Of a stretch of DNA of 64,000 nucleotides, positions 45,606 through 55,992 are shown piece by piece. The DNA is from Actinomycetota bacterium. Its GTDB lineage: Bacteria; Actinomycetota; Acidimicrobiia; Acidimicrobiales; Poriferisodalaceae. The stretch covers positions 1 through 64,000 of the forward strand of contig JABABU010000037.1 of NCBI GenBank assembly GCA_014238065.1, given 5' to 3'. Position numbers and translations under genes: made by a program. Below the pieces are notes generated by a model, which was not told where the DNA came from, did no database searches, and saw nothing but the letters and a program-made list of their open reading frames with translations. The stretch's first letter is position 1; the number at the start of each line of letters is the position of its first letter.

Positions 45606-45911
45606 ATGGTTGTATCTTTGCGACGGATGGATCACTCGGTGCCGCCTGATCAAGTCGACCTCACTGTGCGCGATCAGCGCGGCAGGTGTTGTTCACGTCC
45701 CCTCTGCAATCGGGTTGCCGATGTGGTGCTGGTGTTCGAGTACGCCGCGAGGCACGTCGCACTCGACTGGAGCCTCGAGCAGCATGACCCGAACCTGCTT
45801 GAGCTTTGTCTCGGACATGCCGAGACCTTTCGTCCACCGAATGGATGGACAGTCGAGGATCGCCGGAGCGTCATCGCCGCGATCGGTGACTACGGCTCTC
45901 TCGCGAACTGA
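45606..45911 (+). CDS. DUF3499-like small Cys-rich protein
   Basis: A protein of 101 residues (94 if it starts at ATG 45627). The core GRCCSRPLCNRVADVVLVFE, HVALDWSLEQHDPNLLELCL and GHAETFRPPNGW matches the pattern I know for DUF3499: a CxxxxC pair, then a later Cys followed by His and a PxGW motif, likely a small zinc-binding domain. In other actinobacteria the gene sits near manB and whiB-type genes, and here manB is 5 kb downstream on the same strand. Function unknown. Confidence 0.78.
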   Translation: MVVSLRRMDHSVPPDQVDLTVRDQRGRCCSRPLCNRVADVVLVFEYAARHVALDWSLEQHDPNLLELCLGHAETFRPPNGWTVEDRRSVIAAIGDYGSLAN

Positions 45912-45968
45912 AGCGAACTTCGTCCTCTTGACGACGATTCGGGCGATTCTCGGCTAGACACCAGGCTC

Positions 45969-46694
45969 GTGACAGAGCCACAAATCGAGAACGATCCGCC
46001 GTTGGATCACCTGCCGCCGCCGGCCGGAAGAACGCTGCCGATGGCGTTCGCAGCATGGGTTCTCACCGCCATTCTCGGTCTGATCGCTTTTTCGATCCTC
46101 AGCGAGAGCGGCCAGGAGATGAGCGACCTGATGGGGAGGGAGCGGATCGCGGTCGCCCTGCCCATCGCTCTGGGCATCGCAGCAGCGGCTCTGGTTCTCG
46201 CTGCACCGGGAGGAGACCCGCTCAGGGCTTTACGACTCAGGACCTTCCGGTCGAGCGACATCGCTGTCGGCCTCGTCGTCGGAGCGGTCTCGCAGATTGC
46301 GCTCGTGCCGCTCTACTGGCCGATTCTTCGCTTTTCCGACGGTGACGTCGGCGAACCGGCCGAAAAGCTCGTAGCTGCATTTCCTGACAACGAGATCTGG
46401 TTGCTGGTAGGACTCGTTTTCTTCCTGGCTCCCTTCACTGAGGAACTCTTCTATCGCGGTCTGGTCCAGGGTTCTCTCGAGCGTTCGATGGGTCCTTGGA
46501 AGGCGATCGCCATCAGTTCGGTCATCTTCGGTGTCGTGCATGCCCAGTTGTTACAGCTACCGGGACTCGTATTCATCGGGGCTGTCAGCGGGTACGCGCT
46601 GTGGCGCTACCAGCGGTTGTGGCTCAGCATCGCAATACACATGGGATTCAACGGCATCACCGCGATCCAACTCGTCTCCGACCGTTTCGGATGA
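45969..46694 (+). CDS. CPBP family intramembrane metalloprotease
   Basis: A 241-residue membrane protein with about six to eight helices. The family motifs are all present: the EExxxR box in TEELFYRGLVQGSLERS, FxxxH in IFGVVHAQ and HxxxN in HMGFNGI, so the Glu and His metal ligands are kept. Bacterial relatives process prenylated or small peptides or regulate membrane protease cascades. It starts at GTG 45969, 58 bases after the DUF3499-like gene. The 215 bases after its stop hold no gene I can identify and are visibly AT-richer near 46780-46840, which may be promoter for the next genes. Confidence 0.9.
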   Translation: MTEPQIENDPPLDHLPPPAGRTLPMAFAAWVLTAILGLIAFSILSESGQEMSDLMGRERIAVALPIALGIAAAALVLAAPGGDPLRALRLRTFRSSDIAVGLVVGAVSQIALVPLYWPILRFSDGDVGEPAEKLVAAFPDNEIWLLVGLVFFLAPFTEELFYRGLVQGSLERSMGPWKAIAISSVIFGVVHAQLLQLPGLVFIGAVSGYALWRYQRLWLSIAIHMGFNGITAIQLVSDRFG

Positions 46695-46909
46695 CCTAGA
46701 CCGGCTCGGCTGAGGCCTTGGTCCTGCCGAGATGGCCGAAGCAACACCTGTGTTGAGCGAAATGTGGCGGATTACGTCATGAAAATCGATGAGATCTTCT
46801 CATGTCGCTCAGAAATTCACCGCAAGTGTCGACTTGAACTAGGTCACCTCAGACTGTGTGGTGGCCGTGGAGGTCGCTGCGTCCGGCGACCACAGTGAGG
46901 TCGTTTCTC

Positions 46910-47086
46910 ATGTCGCCGTGTACGTCGTGTGGTCGCTCGATGGTAGAAATTCATCTGAGAACTCCAGATGCGCCAGTGACGCTCCGGTGCTGCTCGGACT
47001 GTGACAAGAGAGACTGGGTCGTCGCGGGTGAATCCGCAGGACTTGAAGGCGCATTGCGACAGTTGGCGACAACCGCTCGTCGCTGA
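46910..47086 (+). CDS. Small zinc-ribbon protein
   Basis: A 58-residue protein, MSPCTSCGRSMVEI at the start and RCCSDCDKRDWV in the middle, giving two CxxC pairs about 24 residues apart, a typical zinc ribbon. The rest is a short helix. The ATG at 46910 lies just before the first Cys pair; an upstream extension is Trp/Arg-rich and unlikely. It precedes the large membrane protein gene by 54 bases. It may be a nucleic-acid or protein adaptor; nothing more specific can be said. Confidence 0.7.
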   Translation: MSPCTSCGRSMVEIHLRTPDAPVTLRCCSDCDKRDWVVAGESAGLEGALRQLATTARR

Positions 47087-47139
47087 ATCGCGCCGATGCG
47101 CGCTCTTTGAGGTCGTTCAGTGAGATCATGTTGGGCGGT

Positions 47140-49893
47140 ATGGACGACCCCCGAGACAAACCACGCTCGTACGCGCCCGAGGTTGGCGACGACGAACAGC
47201 TGGCACACGAGACTGCCGATCCCGCGAGGATCGAACTGACCGATGTCGACGACATCGATGTGCAGCCCCCCTTTCGTTTGACGGATCGCCTTCCGGTTCG
47301 TCTGGCGCGATGGACCGAGGGTGCTGGGTCGCGGATCAAGGCCGCGTCGATCGAGAGTTGGCTGACGTTCTTCATCGTCTCGATTGCTGCTGGTTTCGTG
47401 TTCGTCCGGCTGCACCCGAGCAAGATCTTCCTCGACACCCTCCCCGCCGGCGGCGACATGGGCGCACATGTCTGGGGTCCTGCCTACCTCAGAGACAACC
47501 TGCTTCCCTCCTTCTCAATCAGGGGGTGGACGCAGGACTGGTATGCGGGCTTCCCAGCGCTGCACTTCTACATGGTGCTTCCGTACCTGCTGATCGTCGT
47601 TCTCGACATCGTCTTTCCGTATGGAGTCGCGTTCAAACTCATCGCTGTCGCCGGCGTCGTGACGATTCCGATTTCCGCCTACGTTTTCGGCAGGCTCGCC
47701 CGGATGCCGTTCCCTATGCCGGCCCTGCTGTCGGTCGCCGGTCTCTTGTTCGTGTTCGACTTCAATTTCACGATCTACGGCGGCAACATCGCCTCGACGC
47801 TCGCGGGAGAGTTCGCGTTCTCGCTCTCGCTGTCGTTCTCGCTCGTCTTCCTCGGATATTTCGTTCGGGGGCTTGATGACGGTACCCATCGTGGAAGGGC
47901 TGCGATCTTTCTCGCCGCGTGCGCGCTGTCGCACCTCATCCCGTTGGCGTTTGCTGTTGGCGCTGCCGTGATGATCGTCGCAGTGCGCTGCCTACATCGG
48001 CTTCCACGACTCATCGGGGCTGGTCAAACAGCGTTGGTGACGGGCGCAGGGCTCATGTTGACGATCGCGACGTTCCGCGTTACCGATGCAGCAGTTCCTC
48101 GACTGGCAGTTGTCGCGATGCTCTTCGGCATTCTCATACTCACCGACCTCCCGAGAACTTGGTGGGCGCTGACCGCCGGACTCGGGGGCGTGCTGCTGTC
48201 TGCGTTCTGGGTCGTCCCCTTCGTCGTCAGACGGCCGTACCTGAACGACATGGGTTGGGAGAAACTGCACACGGTCAGGGAGAACCTCTTCTTGCCGGAG
48301 GAGCTCGGCAGCGGGACGCACCTGCAGATGTCGTGGGTTCTGGCACTGGCTGGCGTCGGCGCGGTTCTCGGTGTTGTGTTCTGGCACAGAATGGCGATGA
48401 CCTGGACCGGGATTCTTGCCGCTGCCGGCTTCTCGTTCGTTCACTGGCCGCAGAACCGGCTGTGGAACGCGCGGTTCCTCGGGTTCTGGTATTTGGCGCT
48501 GTATGTCCTCGCAGCCTTCGGCGTCTACTTCGTTGCCAAGTCGATCGGCTCGGAGCTCGAACGCAGGTGGGAACAACGTGATCCTTCGCGGCGGTTCGCA
48601 CCGTTTGGCATAGCAAAGGCCGGCTACCGGTTTTTTCGGCTCGGGGTTCCAGCGGTCGCGCTGTTGTTGTCGTACGCCTTCATTTCTCTGCACCTCGGTC
48701 TGCTGCCGGGAGGTGCGCGCACGAGCGAGGGCGGATACTCGTGGGGCCCGCTTCGCGTGTCTTCCGACGACATGAACTTTGTCAGTGGCTGGGCCAACTG
48801 GAACTTCTCCGGCTACGAACAGAAGCAGGCCTACCCGGAGTTCTTCAACATTGTCACCACGATGGACGCCGTCGGACGCGACTACGGCTGTGGTCGAGCG
48901 ATGTGGGAGTTCGGTCGCGACAAGCTCGACCGCTACGGCACCCCGATGGCACCAATGCTGTTGCCACATTTCACGGACGGCTGTATCGGTTCGATGGAAG
49001 GTCTCTACTTCGAGACATCTGCATCGGTCGCGCAACACTTCCTCTTGCAATCCGAGCTGTCTCAAGATCCGTCACGCCCGATGCGCGACCTGCCGTACTC
49101 TGATTTCGACATAGATCAAGGCATCGATCACATGCGGATCATGGGCGTCTCGTACTACATGGCTTTCAGTGAGACCGCCCTGGAAGCTGCCGACGACAGG
49201 CCGGACGATCTGGTTCCGATTGCGAAGACCGATGGCTGGACCGTCTACCAACTGACCGACACATCCATTGTTGAGCCGCTGGTGTTCGAGCCGGCCGTGG
49301 TCACCGACATCGGCCACGCGGGTCGGGAGTGGACCGACCCGGCAGTGTCGTGGTTCAACGACGAGCGCGCTCGCGAAGTCGTGCTGGTCGACGGGGGACC
49401 TTCCGAGTGGGCGCGTGTCGATCTCATCGCGGAAGAAGATGAGCCGGCGAGAGCTGAACTCGCACCAAGAAAGGACCTTCCGCCTGTCACCGTGTCCGAC
49501 GTCGTGTTGGCCGACGATCGCATCAGCTTCAGCGTCGACAGAACCGGGGTGCCGGTGCTGGTCAAGGTCGGGTATTTCCCGAACTGGCGCGTGTCGGGGG
49601 CAGACGAGATCCTCCGCGCCACCCCGAACTTCATGGTGGTCGTGCCGACCAACAACGAAGTCGTCTTCGAGTACAAGGATTCTGCCGTCGAGTACGCCGG
49701 CTACGCGCTGAGCATCGCCGGCATCATCATGCTGATCGCCTTGCGACGACTCGATACGACGATGCTGCAGGCAGTCTCGCGCCGGTCGGCCGAACCGCCC
49801 GATGATGAGGCACCCCAGAGTGATCCGCCTGATGGTGGTCAACGCAGCATCGTGGACGAAGGTGATGAGTACCCCGACGACGAGGTGACATGA
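47140..49893 (+). CDS. Large polytopic membrane protein, GT-C-like (PTPS-related/YfhO-like)
   Basis: A 917-residue protein. After about 75 polar residues there are roughly a dozen membrane helices up to residue 560; the first outer loop has LPAGGDMGAHVWGPAYLRDN and WYAGFPALHFYMVLPYLLIV, whose acidic first loop and WYAG pattern resemble GT-C enzymes and the 6-pyruvoyl-tetrahydropterin-synthase-related membrane family. A large outer domain (about 560-870) and one last helix (YALSIAGIIMLIALRRL) follow. It probably uses a lipid-linked sugar, in line with the coupled next gene, but no activity is proven. ATG 47140 is chosen; 47107 and 47128 are alternatives. It overlaps the next gene by 4 bases. 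Confidence 0.8.
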   Translation: MDDPRDKPRSYAPEVGDDEQLAHETADPARIELTDVDDIDVQPPFRLTDRLPVRLARWTEGAGSRIKAASIESWLTFFIVSIAAGFVFVRLHPSKIFLDTLPAGGDMGAHVWGPAYLRDNLLPSFSIRGWTQDWYAGFPALHFYMVLPYLLIVVLDIVFPYGVAFKLIAVAGVVTIPISAYVFGRLARMPFPMPALLSVAGLLFVFDFNFTIYGGNIASTLAGEFAFSLSLSFSLVFLGYFVRGLDDGTHRGRAAIFLAACALSHLIPLAFAVGAAVMIVAVRCLHRLPRLIGAGQTALVTGAGLMLTIATFRVTDAAVPRLAVVAMLFGILILTDLPRTWWALTAGLGGVLLSAFWVVPFVVRRPYLNDMGWEKLHTVRENLFLPEELGSGTHLQMSWVLALAGVGAVLGVVFWHRMAMTWTGILAAAGFSFVHWPQNRLWNARFLGFWYLALYVLAAFGVYFVAKSIGSELERRWEQRDPSRRFAPFGIAKAGYRFFRLGVPAVALLLSYAFISLHLGLLPGGARTSEGGYSWGPLRVSSDDMNFVSGWANWNFSGYEQKQAYPEFFNIVTTMDAVGRDYGCGRAMWEFGRDKLDRYGTPMAPMLLPHFTDGCIGSMEGLYFETSASVAQHFLLQSELSQDPSRPMRDLPYSDFDIDQGIDHMRIMGVSYYMAFSETALEAADDRPDDLVPIAKTDGWTVYQLTDTSIVEPLVFEPAVVTDIGHAGREWTDPAVSWFNDERAREVVLVDGGPSEWARVDLIAEEDEPARAELAPRKDLPPVTVSDVVLADDRISFSVDRTGVPVLVKVGYFPNWRVSGADEILRATPNFMVVVPTNNEVVFEYKDSAVEYAGYALSIAGIIMLIALRRLDTTMLQAVSRRSAEPPDDEAPQSDPPDGGQRSIVDEGDEYPDDEVT

Positions 49894-51074
49894 AGCGCCG
49901 TCTCCGCCGGTTTGTCTTCGTCGGTGTGCTGATCACCGCCCTCGACGTCGCCCTACTCATGTGGCTCGGGCTTGAAGTCGGGTTCGAATGGTTCATGGCA
50001 GACGCATCATCGGTGGTCGCTGCTGCGAGCGCGTCGTTTCTCGTGCATCGCCTCGTGACGTTCAGCGATGACGTACACGCGCTCATTGATCATCGTCCCG
50101 CTGCCTTCGCGATGGCGGTGTGGCCCGCACTCGCCGTTGATGTCGTGATCGTCGGTTTTGCGACGGTCTTCATCGACGACTCGGCATCCACGGTGCTCCT
50201 GGCGAAGGCAGTTGCTGTTGTCGCTGCCTCGTGGGTTCGGCTCCTCCGGTATCGCAGGGTTCTGTTCGCGGTTGTGAGAGCCGAACAACTGGAACCCTCG
50301 ACGGCCATCGGAAACGAAGGGCCACGGCTCTCGGTGGTACTTCCGGCCTACAACGCCGAGGACGAGGTCGCCGGCACGGTCGCGGCCCTCAGGCTGGCCC
50401 TCGCCGAGATACAGGAAAGCGGCGGCCTCGAGATCATCGTGGCCGACGACGGCTCGACAGATCACACAGCTGAAACCGCCAGAGAGGCCGGGGCCACGGT
50501 CATCGAGTTGGGCACCAACCACGGCAAGGGCGGTGCGGTCAGAGCCGGGATGCTCGCAGCGACCGGGCGTAGCCGTATCTTCACCGATGTCGATCTCGCC
50601 TACCCGCCGTATCAACTGCTGGCCATGCTTGAGGTGCTCGAAATCGAAGCAGATGTTGTGGTCGGCTCGCGACGGCACGGTGACACGGAGGCCTTATACC
50701 GCGGAACGAAACTCCGAGAACTTGGTTCGTTGGTGTTCAATCTCTTCACGCATGTCGCCCTGCTCGGTCAATACCGCGATACGCAATCGGGCATCAAGGG
50801 GTTTCGGGCTGAAGCTGCCGAAGCGATTTTCGCGAAGACTGTGGTGAATGGATTCGCGTTCGACGTCGAGGTGTTGTACCTCGTCGAGCGCTACGGATAT
50901 GGCTTGAAAGAGATGCCTGTAGTGCTCGACAACGTCGACGACTCGACAGTGAGCTTTGCTACCGACACGGTCAAGATGGTTGGCGACGTGTTCGCGATCC
51001 GCCGGCGCGCCGCATTGGGCCAATACGATGTCGACGCCGAGCGCGCCTCGACATCTGATGTCAACGGCACCTGA
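49890..51074 (+). CDS. GtrA-like membrane domain fused to a polyprenyl-phosphate sugar GT2 synthase
   Basis: A 394-residue fusion. Residues 1-125 resemble GtrA: RRFVFVGVLITALDVALLMW and further helices, including the charged SFLVHRLVTF, about four in all. Residues from about 145 are a GT2 domain of the dolichyl-phosphate-glucose/mannose synthase type: RLSVVLPAYNAEDEVAGTV, IIVADDGSTDHT, GKGGAVRAGML, IFTDVDLAYPP (metal-binding DVD) and DTQSGIKGFRAEAAEAIF. It would make a polyprenyl-phosphate sugar and help flip it outward. Its start overlaps the membrane GT-C-like gene (ATGA), its likely user. Confidence 0.88.
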   Translation: MKRRLRRFVFVGVLITALDVALLMWLGLEVGFEWFMADASSVVAAASASFLVHRLVTFSDDVHALIDHRPAAFAMAVWPALAVDVVIVGFATVFIDDSASTVLLAKAVAVVAASWVRLLRYRRVLFAVVRAEQLEPSTAIGNEGPRLSVVLPAYNAEDEVAGTVAALRLALAEIQESGGLEIIVADDGSTDHTAETAREAGATVIELGTNHGKGGAVRAGMLAATGRSRIFTDVDLAYPPYQLLAMLEVLEIEADVVVGSRRHGDTEALYRGTKLRELGSLVFNLFTHVALLGQYRDTQSGIKGFRAEAAEAIFAKTVVNGFAFDVEVLYLVERYGYGLKEMPVVLDNVDDSTVSFATDTVKMVGDVFAIRRRAALGQYDVDAERASTSDVNGT

Positions 51075-51152
51075 CGAGACACTCTTTGCTGATGCGTCGA
51101 CGTTCTGAGTTGACGCCGGCACCGGCAGCTCACCATTGTTCAGACGATAGAC

Positions 51153-52508
51153 ATGACCGACATGAAACCGATCTCCGCCGACCGCCTCGATGCGATCGTC
51201 AAGGCCTACGACATCCGTGGGACCGTCCCTGATCAACTCGACGCCGAGATGTGTCGGACGTTCGGTGCAGCGTTCGCCAGGTTCTGCGGTGCTCCGGAGA
51301 TCGTTGTGGCTCGCGATATGCGACCTGACGGTGTCGATTTCGCGGCCGCGTTCGGGGAAGGTGCGATGTCTCAGGGTGTCGACGTGATCGAGATCGGTCT
51401 GGCATCGACCGACATGCTGTATTTCGCGTCAGGTCACCTCGACATGCCGGGAGCGATGTTCACCGCCTCGCACAATCCGGCCGGGTACAACGGCATCAAG
51501 CTCTGCGGCCCGAAAGCGAAGCCGGTGGGGATGGAGTCGGGACTAGCCGATGTGCGTGCTCTCGCTGAACAGGGTCTGAACGCAACGGGTCAAGGCTCGT
51601 CACGCTCGATGGATCTTCTCGGCGCCTTCGCCGACCACGTCCGATCGTTCATCGACATCACCTCGCTTCGTCGGCTGAAGATCGTCGCCGATACCGCAAA
51701 CGGTATGGGCGGGCACGTTGCTCCTGCAGCATTTGAAGGTCTCCCGGTGGACATCGAGATCATGTACGGCGAACTCGACGGCACCTTCCCGAACCATCCC
51801 GCAGATCCGATTCAGGCCGAGAATCTGGTCGACTTGCAGGCCCGGGTACTCGAAGTCGGCGCTGATGTCGGCCTCGCGTTCGATGGTGACGCCGATCGCG
51901 TCTTTCTCGTCGACGAGAATGCCCGGCCTGTTTCTGGCTCGCTCACGACGGCACTCGTCGCCAAGGCGATGCTCGAGGCCACGGGTCCCGGTCCGATCAT
52001 CCACAACCTCATCTGCTCGAAGGCCACCGTCGAGGTCATCGAGGAGAACGGAGGCGAACCGGTTCGGACCAAGGTCGGTCACTCCTTCATCAAAGCGGTG
52101 ATGGCTGAGACCGGCGCTGCGTTCGGCGGCGAGCACAGCGGTCACTACTACTTCCGTGACAACTGGCGCGCCGACAGCGGTCTGATCGCCGCGATGATCA
52201 TCCTCGAGCAGATGTCGGTCAGCGGCAAGACTCTCTCCGAGATGCTTGCTCCACTCGACAGGTACGTTGCGTCCGGCGAGATCAACACCGTGGTCGATGA
52301 CGCGTTCGCGGTGATCGAGCGGGTGAGCGACTCTTACGCATCGCAACCTCAGGATCGCCTCGACGGGCTCACTGTCCAGTTCAGCGATTGGTGGTTCAAT
52401 CTGCGTCCGTCGAACACCGAGCCGCTGTTGCGTCTCAACCTCGAAGCCGCGACTGCGGCCGACGTCATCCGGAGGGTCGCTGAGGTGAAGGCCCACTTTT
52501 CGGCCTGA
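51153..52508 (+). CDS. manB: Phosphomannomutase/phosphoglucomutase
   Basis: A 451-residue enzyme interconverting mannose-6- and mannose-1-phosphate (or the glucose forms). The phospho-Ser is Ser106 in FTASHNPAGYNGIKL, the metal loop is LAFDGDADRVFLVD, the sugar loop GEHSGHYYF and the phosphate-binding loop RPSNTEPLLRLNLE. All four domains and the usual length are present. It supplies mannose-1-phosphate for the nucleotidyltransferase at 23.4 kb. It lies 78 bases after the GtrA-GT2 fusion on the same strand, near DUF3499 and Trm112, an order I recall from mycobacteria. Confidence 0.95.
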   Translation: MTDMKPISADRLDAIVKAYDIRGTVPDQLDAEMCRTFGAAFARFCGAPEIVVARDMRPDGVDFAAAFGEGAMSQGVDVIEIGLASTDMLYFASGHLDMPGAMFTASHNPAGYNGIKLCGPKAKPVGMESGLADVRALAEQGLNATGQGSSRSMDLLGAFADHVRSFIDITSLRRLKIVADTANGMGGHVAPAAFEGLPVDIEIMYGELDGTFPNHPADPIQAENLVDLQARVLEVGADVGLAFDGDADRVFLVDENARPVSGSLTTALVAKAMLEATGPGPIIHNLICSKATVEVIEENGGEPVRTKVGHSFIKAVMAETGAAFGGEHSGHYYFRDNWRADSGLIAAMIILEQMSVSGKTLSEMLAPLDRYVASGEINTVVDDAFAVIERVSDSYASQPQDRLDGLTVQFSDWWFNLRPSNTEPLLRLNLEAATAADVIRRVAEVKAHFSA

Positions 52509-52534
52509 TCGTGGCCAGCATGCCCCTACGCTGT

Positions 52535-52565
52535 CAGAAGCGGAGGTCACCAAATGCGGCTTCTG
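52535..52565 (+). terminator. Possible weak terminator hairpin after manB
   Basis: CAGAAGC and GCTTCTG can pair across a 17-base loop, 27 bases after the manB stop, and are followed by TTT. The stem is short and the loop long, so this may be chance. Confidence 0.25.
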
Positions 52566-52632
52566 TTTCCCGCACTCGCTGAGTGCACGAATCGCCGCTC
52601 GCCAGCGGCATCCGGCTTCAGGAGGCCAAAGA

Positions 52633-52869
52633 GTGGCTCTCGACCCCCGACTTCTCGAGATTCTCGCATGCCCCGAGGACAAGGGTCCTCTGTACTACTT
52701 GGAGGACGAGGCGATCCTTTACAACCCGAGGCTGTCACGTTCGTATTCGATTCGTGAAGACATTCCTGTGATGTTGATCGACGAGGCAAACGCGCTAGAT
52801 GCCGGCGAGACTGCCCGTCTGGACGCGCGGGTCAGGTCGGAAGGCATCGAAGCCACCTTCACGCCGTGA
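52633..52869 (+). CDS. Trm112 family protein
   Basis: A 78-residue protein with LDPRLLEILACPEDKGPLYY, YNPRLSRSYSIREDIPVMLI and DEA, the standard bacterial Trm112-like pattern. Bacterial copies usually keep one or two Cys, and here one remains in ACPED. Family members activate methyltransferases in eukaryotes and archaea; the bacterial role is unclear. The GTG start at 52633 follows an AGGAGG ribosome site by 8 bases. Confidence 0.9.
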   Translation: MALDPRLLEILACPEDKGPLYYLEDEAILYNPRLSRSYSIREDIPVMLIDEANALDAGETARLDARVRSEGIEATFTP

Positions 52870-52968
52870 CACAGGCCGTCTACGCGCTGGCGCCGACAAC
52901 GCGCGGGGATGACCGGCCAACGAACGATCCGTAGGGTCCAGCTGCTATCCAGATACCCTCGAAATACT

Positions 52969-53021
52969 GGCACGACAAGGTCCAGGGCAGATGCCCAGGT
53001 GCCGAAGGAACTATTCACCTG
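52969..53021 (+). ncRNA. Foldable leader upstream of ahcY with competing stems
   Basis: Directly upstream of ahcY, GGCAC (52969-52973) can pair with GTGCC (52999-53003), enclosing GGGC-AGAT-GCCC (52985-52996). Alternatively CAGGTG (52996-53001) can pair perfectly with CACCTG (53016-53021). The two arrangements share the GGTG bases and exclude each other. This looks like a switch or attenuator ending 18 bases before the start codon. It does not match the SAH riboswitch consensus as I know it. Confidence 0.4.
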
Positions 53022-53039
53022 AGTTTGCGGAGAGCCCCT

Positions 53040-54500
<1,461 letters not shown>

Positions 54501-54614
54501 CAGTCGACTCGAGTGCGAACCCTGCGACGGTGGTCCGATCGGAGGGGTGTATCCCGTCAGACGATTCACCAGTTCTCTGGGTGACCCGGTAGCGCTTGAG
54601 TTCCGCGTCCCAGC

Positions 54615-55232
54615 GTGACCGTACGGTGGCGCTGCATGTGGAACGACAGACGATGTGCAGGTTGTGGCACGCGTGGCTGGTCGCCTTGTCACGGTTGTGT
54701 GGTGACCCTGCTGGCTGCTGGGCCAGTGGACGTCGAAGGCGCCAGGAAAACCGAGGCACTTCTCGACTACGTCGGCGTGACAAGAGACCTGATCCACTCT
54801 TTCAAGTACGGGGGGGCGCGAGATCTCGGCCGATGGTTCGGTGAAGCCATGGCGAGGCGAGTCAGTTCCGACGTCGACATGATCACGTGGGTTCCGACTA
54901 CGGCCAGGCGTAGACGCGAACGCGGGTACGACCAAGCCCAGTTGCTGGCCAGGGCCGGTGGCCGCTTGACACAGCTCCCGGTGAGGCGACTGCTGCGAAG
55001 AAGCGATGCTGACCCACCTCAGACAGGCCGTTCGGCGACAGAGCGATTGAGGGGTCCGCGGTTGGTCTCGTCAGCCGTTGAGGGCCTGCGCGTCGTGGTG
55101 ATCGACGACGTCGTCACCACCGGTACGAGTGCAGCGAACGCGGTCACTGCTCTGCTTCATCGCGGTGCGTTGTCAGTCGATGTAGTCGTCATTGCGCGCA
55201 CGCCTCCACCATCGAGGAGCCGGTCGCGCTGA
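54615..55232 (+). CDS. comF: ComF family phosphoribosyltransferase-like protein
   Basis: A 205-residue protein. An N-terminal zinc-finger remnant (RRCAGCGTRGWSPCHGC, two CxxC pairs) is followed by LIHSFKYGGARDLGRWFGEA, VPTTARRRRERGYDQAQLLA and the PRPP-binding loop VVVIDDVVTTGTSAANA. ComF proteins are linked to DNA uptake in naturally competent bacteria, but actinobacterial copies between ahcY-type and hpf genes are mostly uncharacterised. The start is GTG 54615. The promoter of hpf appears to overlap its end. Confidence 0.88.
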   Translation: MTVRWRCMWNDRRCAGCGTRGWSPCHGCVVTLLAAGPVDVEGARKTEALLDYVGVTRDLIHSFKYGGARDLGRWFGEAMARRVSSDVDMITWVPTTARRRRERGYDQAQLLARAGGRLTQLPVRRLLRRSDADPPQTGRSATERLRGPRLVSSAVEGLRVVVIDDVVTTGTSAANAVTALLHRGALSVDVVVIARTPPPSRSRSR

Positions 55233-55258
55233 CACGGCGACTTGAACTGTCCTAAAAT
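55229..55258 (+). promoter_or_regulatory. Putative hpf promoter
   Basis: CTGACA (55229-55234) and TAAAAT (55253-55258) are 18 bases apart, close to the vegetative -35/-10 consensus, and lie just before hpf. A strong AGGAGG ribosome site (55280-55285) follows, 6 bases from the GTG. The -35 box overlaps the comF stop, so hpf may be transcribed separately. Confidence 0.45.
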
Positions 55259-55291
55259 GGTCCTCTACAACCGAGCTACAGGAGGTCTCCG

Positions 55292-55927
55292 GTGGATGTT
55301 TCGATCTCGGGACGCAATGTTGATGTGCCGATCGGGGTGCAGGATGCAGTGAGATCGAAAATAGGAAACCTGGATCGGTTTGTGTACGCGCTCGACAGAG
55401 CAGACGTGGTGTTCCGAGAAGAGAAAAATCCTCGAATATCTGATCGCGAAGAGATCGAGGTCACCCTTGAAGGCCACGGTCACCACATCAGGACCAAGGT
55501 CTCAGGACCCGATCAGCTCACTGCGGTCGAGCGAGCGGTCACGAAACTCGAAAAACAGCTGCGGAAGGTGAAGACCAAAGTCGTGAAGCGTCATCGTCCG
55601 AACTCCCACCGAGACGGGACTCGTCATCCGTTGGCGAGGGCGGTGACACCCGACGTGATGATGGAAGAACTCGAAGCGCTAGGGCCAGACGACATCGGAG
55701 GGGCCGAATTCGACGAGGTCGATGTCCCAGCGGCGGACCTCGTCGTGCCCCGCATCGTGAAACGCAAGAGCTTCGAGCTCTTCGAGATGCGACCAGATGC
55801 CGCCATTGTCCGCATGCAACTGCTCGAGCACGATTTCTACTTGTTCCGAAACGTCGAAACCGGCCAACCCGCCGTCGTGTATGGACGCGAGGACGGCGAG
55901 TACGGCCTGATCGACGAGCAACGCTGA
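55292..55927 (+). CDS. hpf: Ribosome hibernation promoting factor, long form
   Basis: A 211-residue protein. The N-terminal domain (VDVSISGRNVDVPIGVQDAV, then FREEKNPRISDREEIEVTLE) binds the decoding site of idle 30S subunits, and the C-terminal domain (VKRKSFELFEMRPDAAIVRM, ending VVYGREDGEYGLIDEQ) drives formation of 100S dimers. Both domains mark the long form usual outside gamma-proteobacteria. An AGGAGG site 6 bases before GTG 55292 fixes the start. It lies upstream of secA, as in other actinobacteria. Confidence 0.95.
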   Translation: MDVSISGRNVDVPIGVQDAVRSKIGNLDRFVYALDRADVVFREEKNPRISDREEIEVTLEGHGHHIRTKVSGPDQLTAVERAVTKLEKQLRKVKTKVVKRHRPNSHRDGTRHPLARAVTPDVMMEELEALGPDDIGGAEFDEVDVPAADLVVPRIVKRKSFELFEMRPDAAIVRMQLLEHDFYLFRNVETGQPAVVYGREDGEYGLIDEQR

Positions 55928-55992
55928 GGAACAGCCGCTTTCGGTCCCGGATCGACACGGGGTAGACGGGCTACGCCGGTACCCTTCATTTG

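Noticed and set aside
52870-53039. Classical SAH (ahcY-type) riboswitch upstream of ahcY
   Set aside because: The conserved GAGGAGCGCUGC core and downstream pairing are not present, although another fold is possible.
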